This document shows, piece by piece, positions 59,094-64,000 of a stretch of DNA of 64,000 nt (within the stretch, counting starts at the first letter, position 1; each line of letters begins with the position of its first letter). The notes under the pieces were generated by a model. That model was not told where the DNA came from, searched no databases, and worked only from the letters and a program-made list of their open reading frames with translations. Location of the stretch: positions 1 through 64,000 of the forward strand of contig CAVUSI010000003.1 of assembly GCA_963744115.1 (NCBI GenBank), written 5' to 3'. The position numbers and the translations under genes are program-made. Source of the stretch: Chersky-267 sp963744115 (lineage in GTDB: Bacteria > Chloroflexota > Limnocylindria > Limnocylindrales > CSP1-4).

Positions 59094-60389
59094 ATGGCGC
59101 TGACCTCCGATCCCGCCGTCGACGGCCGTCCGGTCGGTCGCGCGTCGGCTGCGCCGAGGTTCGATCCGGCCGTCCTGCGGTCCGACTTCCCGATCCTGTC
59201 GGCCCCGACCCACTCCGGCCGGCCGCTCGTCTACCTCGATTCGGCCTCCAGCAGCCAGAAGCCGCAGGTCGTCCTCGAGGCGATGGACACCTACTACCGG
59301 CAGTACAACGCCAACGTCCACCGCGGGATCTACGAGATCGGCGAGCGGGCGACGGCCGCCTACGAGGACGCCCGGGCCCGGACTGCGCGGTTCATCGGCG
59401 TCGCCGATCCGCATGAGATCGTGTTCACCCGCAACGCGACCGAGGCGATCAACCTGGTCGCCTACAGCTGGGGTCGGCGGAACATCGGCCGGGGCGACGC
59501 GATCGTCCTGACCGAGATGGAGCACCACGCCAACCTCGTCCCGTGGCAGCTCCTGGTCCAGGAGAAGGACGGCGACCTGGAGTTCATCCCGATCACCGAC
59601 GACGGCATCCTCCGCCTCGATGTCCTCGAGGTCCTGCTCCGCCTCAAGCCGAAGCTCGTCGCGTTCACCCACGTGTCGAACACCCTGGGCACGATCAACC
59701 CGGTCCGCCAGATCGCCGACATGGCCCACGCGGCCGGCGCGCTGGTGCTGGTCGACGGCGCCCAGGCGGTCCCGCACGTGCCGGTCGACATCGAGGCGCT
59801 GGGCGTCGATTTCTACGCGTTCAGCGGCCACAAGATGCTCGCCCCGATGGGCTCCGGCGCGCTCTGGGCCCGGCGTGAGCTCCTCGAGGCGATGCCCCCG
59901 TTCCTCGCCGGCGGCGAGATGATCCGCGAGGTCCACCTCCGCCGGAGCGACTGGAACGACATCCCGTGGAAGTTCGAGGCCGGCACGCCGGCCGTCGGCG
60001 ATGCCATCGGGCTGGGGGTCGCCACGGACTACCTGGCGGCGCTGGGGATGGACGCCGTCCGGGCGCACGAACGCGAGCTGGTGGCGTACGCACTCGAAGC
60101 GTTGCCGCGAGCCGTGCCGGACATCGCGCTGTACGGTCCGATGGATCCCGATCTCCGCGGTGGCGTGATCCCGTTCAACCTGCCGGACATCCATCCCCAC
60201 GACGTCGCCCAGATCCTCGATCGCTTCGGGATCGCCGTGCGCGCCGGTCACCACTGCACGATGCCGCTCCATGAGCGGCTCGACCTGGCCGCGACGGCCC
60301 GGGCGAGCTTCAGCGTCTTCTCGACGACCGCCGACATCGACGCCCTGGCGGCCGGCCTGGTCGAGGTGGAGCGCATCTTCCGAGGCTGA
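59094..60389 (+). CDS. sufS: Cysteine desulfurase SufS
   Basis: The 431-residue PLP enzyme takes sulfur from cysteine for cluster assembly. LVYLDSASSSQKPQVVLEAM, NVHRGIYEIGERAT, FTRNATEAINLVAYSWG, DGAQAVPHVPVDIEALG, the PLP lysine in AFSGHKMLAPMGSGALW and the persulfide cysteine in RAGHHCTMPLHERL define a class II (SufS) desulfurase that works with SufU or SufE. It lies two bases after sufC. An ECF sigma pair separates it from sufU. Confidence 0.94.
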   Translation: MALTSDPAVDGRPVGRASAAPRFDPAVLRSDFPILSAPTHSGRPLVYLDSASSSQKPQVVLEAMDTYYRQYNANVHRGIYEIGERATAAYEDARARTARFIGVADPHEIVFTRNATEAINLVAYSWGRRNIGRGDAIVLTEMEHHANLVPWQLLVQEKDGDLEFIPITDDGILRLDVLEVLLRLKPKLVAFTHVSNTLGTINPVRQIADMAHAAGALVLVDGAQAVPHVPVDIEALGVDFYAFSGHKMLAPMGSGALWARRELLEAMPPFLAGGEMIREVHLRRSDWNDIPWKFEAGTPAVGDAIGLGVATDYLAALGMDAVRAHERELVAYALEALPRAVPDIALYGPMDPDLRGGVIPFNLPDIHPHDVAQILDRFGIAVRAGHHCTMPLHERLDLAATARASFSVFSTTADIDALAAGLVEVERIFRG

Positions 60390-60500
60390 CCGCGCGCCGG
60401 TCCCGCGCCGCGGACCCGTCGGCCGGTGGCGCTTCGTGCCGGCTCCTCCGCGCGCGTCCGGCTCGTGGTCGAGTCCCACGGCGTCCCTTCGTCCCAGATC

Positions 60501-60532
60501 GAACCTGAGACGGCGGGCGGGCATCCTAAGGT
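60501..60532 (+). promoter_or_regulatory. Possible promoter of the third ECF sigma gene
   Basis: GAACCT at 60501-60506 resembles the AACC-type -35 element seen at the other ECF pairs, and GCATCCTAAGGT (60521-60532) offers a -10. The 167-bp gap between sufS and the sigma gene otherwise holds no gene that I can support. This is a tentative call. Confidence 0.3.
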
Positions 60533-60556
60533 CATGAACCCTCGTCGGAGCGTGCG

Positions 60557-61126
60557 ATGGACCCGGTGATGGCGAGCGACCGACCGGTCGGTCGCACTGC
60601 CGAGCCGACGCTCGTCGAGCGCGCCCGCGCCGGTGACACGGCCGCCTTCGAGGCGCTCCTCCACGATCGGATGGATCCGCTCTTCCGGACCGCCTGGGCG
60701 ATCCTCGGCAGCGAGGCCGATGCCCGCGACGCCACCCAGGAGGCGTGCATCTCCGCCTGGCGACAGCTGCCGCGACTGCGCGATGCCGACGCATTCGACG
60801 CCTGGCTCCATCGCGTGCTCGTGAACGCCTGCCGGATGGCGCTCCGCCGCCGCGGTCGCGTCCGTGAAGTGGCGATCGCTCCGGCCCACGACCGGGCGGC
60901 CGTCGGCGATCGTGAGCCGGCTTCGGTCGACGAGGCTGACGCGATCTCGCGGGCGTTCGATCGGCTGACCGTCGAGCACCGGACGATCCTCGTCCTCCAC
61001 CACCTCCGCCACGAGTCGGTCGCTTCGATCTCGACCGCGCTCGCCATCCCGCCGGGCACCGTGAAGTCGCGCCTCCACGCCGCCCGGATCGCCCTCGAGA
61101 GCGCTCTCGCCGGAGAACGACGATGA
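60557..61126 (+). CDS. ECF-family RNA polymerase sigma factor
   Basis: The 189-residue protein has region 2 (AWAILGSEADARDATQEACI, ADAFDAWLHRVLVNACRMAL) and region 4 (LTVEHRTILVLHHLRHESVA, IPPGTVKSRLHAARIALESA). It resembles the two sigma factors at 3164 and 3908. The ATG at 60557 is followed in frame by a second ATG four codons later. Its stop overlaps the propeller protein gene by four bases. The pair sits inside the suf gene cluster, between sufS and sufU, which suggests insertion. Confidence 0.9.
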   Translation: MDPVMASDRPVGRTAEPTLVERARAGDTAAFEALLHDRMDPLFRTAWAILGSEADARDATQEACISAWRQLPRLRDADAFDAWLHRVLVNACRMALRRRGRVREVAIAPAHDRAAVGDREPASVDEADAISRAFDRLTVEHRTILVLHHLRHESVASISTALAIPPGTVKSRLHAARIALESALAGERR

Positions 61127-62619
61127 CCGACCGACCGCCCCAGCCCTCCGACGCGAGCATCGAGCGCGCTCTCGGACGCCGGGCACCGCGTGGCCCGGAT
61201 GCTGCTCTCTTGGTCGAGATCGTGGACATCGCCGGACAGACGCGACAGCGTCGCTCGTGGTGGCCGCCGTTCGGTCCGGCGAGGATCGCGCCCCGGGTCG
61301 CTATCGCCTGGGTTGCGCTTGCGTTGGTCGCCCTGACCGTTGGCGCGCTGGTCGTCGGGGGCTTCGGCCGCGACCGATCCGACCTCAGCGTCATCGCCCC
61401 GGCTCCGACGGGCTCGCCGCGGTCGGAGCTGCCGGCGCCGAGCCCGACCAACCATCCGGTCGACCCCCTGACGATCGGGCCGATGACCTGTCCCGACGAC
61501 AACGTTCAGATCGTGACGGGGACCGACCTGCCGCCGACCGACCCGCTCGGGCCGCTGCCCGCCTTGGGTGCGCACGCCGCCGTCATGGTGGCACGCGGTC
61601 CGGTCCCGGTCGGACCCGCAGGTGCGGGACTGACGTCCCAGGTGCCGATGGTGTGGGCGATCGGGAATGGGCAGCAGAACCCTCGACTCGTGGCCGCCGT
61701 CTACGCCCCGGGCGATGTCATGGACCTGGCCGGCGGGTCGACGGATGGCTCCGTCAGCCTGCTTCGGATCGGGAACTTCAGCCCCTCGGGGGCGAGCCCG
61801 GAGTGCATCGACCTCTACCTGGTCCCGACCGACGGATCCGCAGCCCTGCGTATCACCCACCTCGCTCTGGGCGACTCGGTGGTCAGTGCCGCGATCTCGC
61901 CCGACGGCGGGCGCGTCGCGTATGTCACGTGGTCGAACGACTCCCGGGAGAGCGCTGTGGCGATCTTCGATCGCTCGACCGGGACGGTTTCAGCCGGCCC
62001 AGGGTGCCCCGGCGGGAATGGATCCACGGGCGCGATCTCGTGGTCCCCCATGGGCGACCGGATCGTCGTCAACTGCGAGGACCGGTTGCTCATCGTCGAT
62101 CCCGCGCCGGGCGGTCGTGTCGTGTCGGCCGATGCCAAGGGTCAGTTGATCCTCGCTTTCGCATGGCAGGCTGGGGAACGGTCGATCCGGGAGGCCGTCG
62201 TCGCCGACACGTCCGGGGCAGGGGGACTCACGTTCCGGACCGTCGACCCCACCACTGGAGCATCCACCCAAACCGGCAGCGCGGCCGATGCGCGGATCAT
62301 CTGGGTCGGCGACCCCGACTTCCCCACGTTCTCGCCGGATGGACGATCGCTCTATGTGGGCGGTGGGAAGCGCGGCCTCAAGACCGGCCAGGACTTCATC
62401 GAGGTCGGATACATCGTCGAGCTGGCGACCGGGCGCGTGCGCCAAATCCTCGACGAGAACCAGATGTACAGGGCCGCCTGGATCGACGACGACAGCCTGA
62501 TCTTCGTCGACCAGTCGAAGGTCGGCGAGCCGGAGTCGGCTCGGCGGAACCCAGATGGGTCGATCACCGACCGCGCACCGTTGCCACTCGACTTCCGCGA
62601 GCTCTGGGTCGCTCCTTGA
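61123..62619 (+). CDS. Membrane anti-sigma factor with extracytoplasmic beta-propeller
   Basis: The 498-residue protein starts at an ATG overlapping the sigma stop. It has a short cytoplasmic region (1-60), a membrane helix (about 65-85, IAWVALALVALTVGALVVGG), a proline-rich linker and a propeller-like domain with PD40-type blades (ISPDGGRVAYVTW, WSPMGDRIVVNCE, FSPDGRSLYVGGG, WIDDDSLIFVDQ). Four cysteines in the outer domain could make disulfides. The plan matches the protein at 4474-5757, so I infer the same role for the adjacent sigma factor. Confidence 0.65.
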   Translation: MTDRPPQPSDASIERALGRRAPRGPDAALLVEIVDIAGQTRQRRSWWPPFGPARIAPRVAIAWVALALVALTVGALVVGGFGRDRSDLSVIAPAPTGSPRSELPAPSPTNHPVDPLTIGPMTCPDDNVQIVTGTDLPPTDPLGPLPALGAHAAVMVARGPVPVGPAGAGLTSQVPMVWAIGNGQQNPRLVAAVYAPGDVMDLAGGSTDGSVSLLRIGNFSPSGASPECIDLYLVPTDGSAALRITHLALGDSVVSAAISPDGGRVAYVTWSNDSRESAVAIFDRSTGTVSAGPGCPGGNGSTGAISWSPMGDRIVVNCEDRLLIVDPAPGGRVVSADAKGQLILAFAWQAGERSIREAVVADTSGAGGLTFRTVDPTTGASTQTGSAADARIIWVGDPDFPTFSPDGRSLYVGGGKRGLKTGQDFIEVGYIVELATGRVRQILDENQMYRAAWIDDDSLIFVDQSKVGEPESARRNPDGSITDRAPLPLDFRELWVAP

Positions 62620-62629
62620 CGGGCCGCGC

Positions 62630-62654
62630 ATATCCGACCCGGCTGGTCGGAATT
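62630..62654 (+). promoter_or_regulatory. IscR-type operator ATATCCGA-N9-TCGGAATT upstream of sufU
   Basis: The palindrome lies 30 bases before the sufU ATG and covers the -35 region of a promoter whose -10 is TACACT (62667-62672). The right arm is identical to that of the suf rrf2 site. Having its own operator would keep sufU under Fe-S control although a sigma factor pair separates it from sufCS. Confidence 0.65.
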
Positions 62655-62683
62655 GGGGCGAGGCGGTACACTCGCTGTCGGCC

Positions 62684-63094
<411 letters not shown>

Positions 63095-63217
63095 CCCCGA
63101 TGTCGAACGGCGTCCGGTGCGCGTGTCGCTGGCCGGCCTGACCGGCACCATCTCCGACCTTCCCGTCCCTCCTCCTCTGCCGCCCGTCGGCAGCCCCGAT
63201 CCGGAGTCCTGAACCAC

Positions 63218-64000
63218 ATGCCGAAGTCCTACGCCGATCTCCTCCGCGAAGCCCGCTCGACTGTCCACGAGGCGGACCCGCTCGAGGTCGACGCCCTGCG
63301 CAGCCGCGGCGAGGCGGTCCTCGTCGACGTCCGCGAAGCCTCCGAGTGGGAGCAGGGCCATATCCCCGGCGCGATCCACATCAGCAAGAGCTACCTCGAG
63401 CAGGACATCGAGGCCGCGGTCCCCGATCGGGACCGTCCGGTGGTCCTCTACTGCGCGGGCGGCGTCCGATCGTTGTTCGCCGCCCAGACGCTTCGCGAGA
63501 TGGGCTACACGGACCTGACCTCGATGAAGAGCGGGTTCCAGGGCTGGAAGACCAAGGGTCTCGACTGGACCATCCCACCCGTCCTCACCGCCGAGCAGAA
63601 GCAGCGCTACAGCCGTCACCTGCTCATCCCCGAGGTCGGGATCCAGGGCCAGACGCGGCTGCTCGAATCGAAGGTCCTGTTCATCGGCGCTGGCGGGCTC
63701 GGCTCGCCGGCGATGCTCTACCTCGCGGCGGCTGGGGTCGGGACGATCGGGATCGTCGACTTCGACGTCGTCGACCTGTCCAACCTCCAGCGCCAGATCG
63801 TCCACACGAACGCCCGGATCGGCGAGAAGAAGGTCGAGTCGGCGCGGATCACGATCCAGGGACTCAACCCCGACGTGAAGGTGGTCGCCCACGAGGAGAT
63901 GCTCGTCGCCGACAATGTCGATCGGCTGATCGCCGGCTACGACGTCATCGTCGACGGGACCGATACGTTCGAGACGCGCTATCTGCTCAACGACGCGGCG
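63218..64000 (+). CDS. moeB: Rhodanese-ThiF/MoeB fusion (sulfur-carrier adenylyltransferase), 3' end cut by window
   Basis: The frame is open from the ATG at 63218 to the window end (261 codons seen). Residues 1-115 are a rhodanese domain with EWEQGHIPGAIHI and the active-site loop LYCAGGVRSLFAA. From about 125 a ThiF/MoeB domain begins: YSRHLLIPEVGIQGQ, the ATP loop LFIGAGGLGSPAMLYLAAAG, DFDVVDLSNLQRQIVH and IVDGTDTFETRYLLND. It should adenylate and thiolate a ubiquitin-like sulfur carrier. The rhodanese module lies at the N-terminus, whereas MoeZ/MOCS3 have it at the C-terminus. Confidence 0.88.
   Translation, partial: MPKSYADLLREARSTVHEADPLEVDALRSRGEAVLVDVREASEWEQGHIPGAIHISKSYLEQDIEAAVPDRDRPVVLYCAGGVRSLFAAQTLREMGYTDLTSMKSGFQGWKTKGLDWTIPPVLTAEQKQRYSRHLLIPEVGIQGQTRLLESKVLFIGAGGLGSPAMLYLAAAGVGTIGIVDFDVVDLSNLQRQIVHTNARIGEKKVESARITIQGLNPDVKVVAHEEMLVADNVDRLIAGYDVIVDGTDTFETRYLLNDAA

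Overview
This is a high-GC, gene-dense bacterial window with frequent 4-base start/stop overlaps, many GTG and TTG starts, two tRNAs, no rRNA and no CRISPR array. Gene content (SUF genes under an Rrf2 repressor, copper nitrite reductase with an extra cupredoxin domain, ECF sigma/beta-propeller anti-sigma pairs, DUF885 proteins, DsbA-VKOR, lysine 2,3-aminomutase) suggests a Chloroflexota bacterium, possibly of the Limnocylindria/Ellin6529 type. That placement is an inference; an actinobacterial relative is not excluded.

Layout. 1-2.1 kb: a clipped SDR gene, two decayed LuxR helix-turn-helix fragments flanking a GNAT acetyltransferase, a 37-bp tandem repeat and tRNA-Arg(CCG). 2.3-5.8 kb: two divergent ECF sigma/anti-sigma pairs sharing an inverted repeat. 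6.2-11 kb (minus): two cyclophilins, HisA, a DUF885 protein and threonine aldolase. 11.1-19.3 kb: tRNA-Asp(GTC), CapA, MscL, a PIG-L deacetylase, a zinc-ribbon/cyclase/ATPase/TPR signalling protein and a CaiB-type CoA transferase. 19.4-22.5 kb (minus): sdpR-sdpI coupled to an ABC exporter. 22.7-24.5 kb: SDR/FabI-like reductase and ribokinase. 24.6-27.1 kb (minus): a membrane redox operon with ferric-reductase-like protein, two coiled-coil membrane proteins and ApbE. 27.4-30.7 kb: DsbA-VKOR, then nirK and an NsrR-like Rrf2 gene. 30.9-39.3 kb: zinc-ribbon membrane protein, MMPL transporter with lipocalin-like lipoprotein, KamA, S41 peptidase. 39.5-45.1 kb: winged-helix-like protein, rhodanese, PabB/PabC, a second DUF885 protein. 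45.1-50.6 kb: septum-formation-like protein, GNAT, DUF433, SufT-like protein, cobalamin adenosyltransferase, Bax-inhibitor-like protein, polysaccharide deacetylase. 50.7-57 kb (minus): a 1,464-residue GAF/GGDEF/PAS/EAL protein and a sulfite-oxidase-like enzyme. 57-64 kb: methyltransferase and a SUF locus (rrf2, sufC, sufS, a third ECF pair, sufU, rhodanese-MoeB) running off the end.

Main discovery. A 25-bp palindrome, roughly AATYCCGA-N9-TCGGRATT, sits at the promoters of the suf rrf2 gene, sufU, the SufT-like gene and a winged-helix-like gene in front of a rhodanese. Its core matches the pattern of IscR type-1 sites, so these four loci look like one Fe-S/sulfur regulon controlled by the Rrf2 protein at 57.7 kb.

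Two general features matter for reading the annotation. About nine genes have a -10-like hexamer ending exactly 6-7 bases before the start codon, which predicts leaderless mRNAs. Four conserved genes (apbE, the lipocalin gene, pabC, the septum-formation gene) carry small frameshifts at G/C runs, which look more like sequencing or assembly indels than gene decay.
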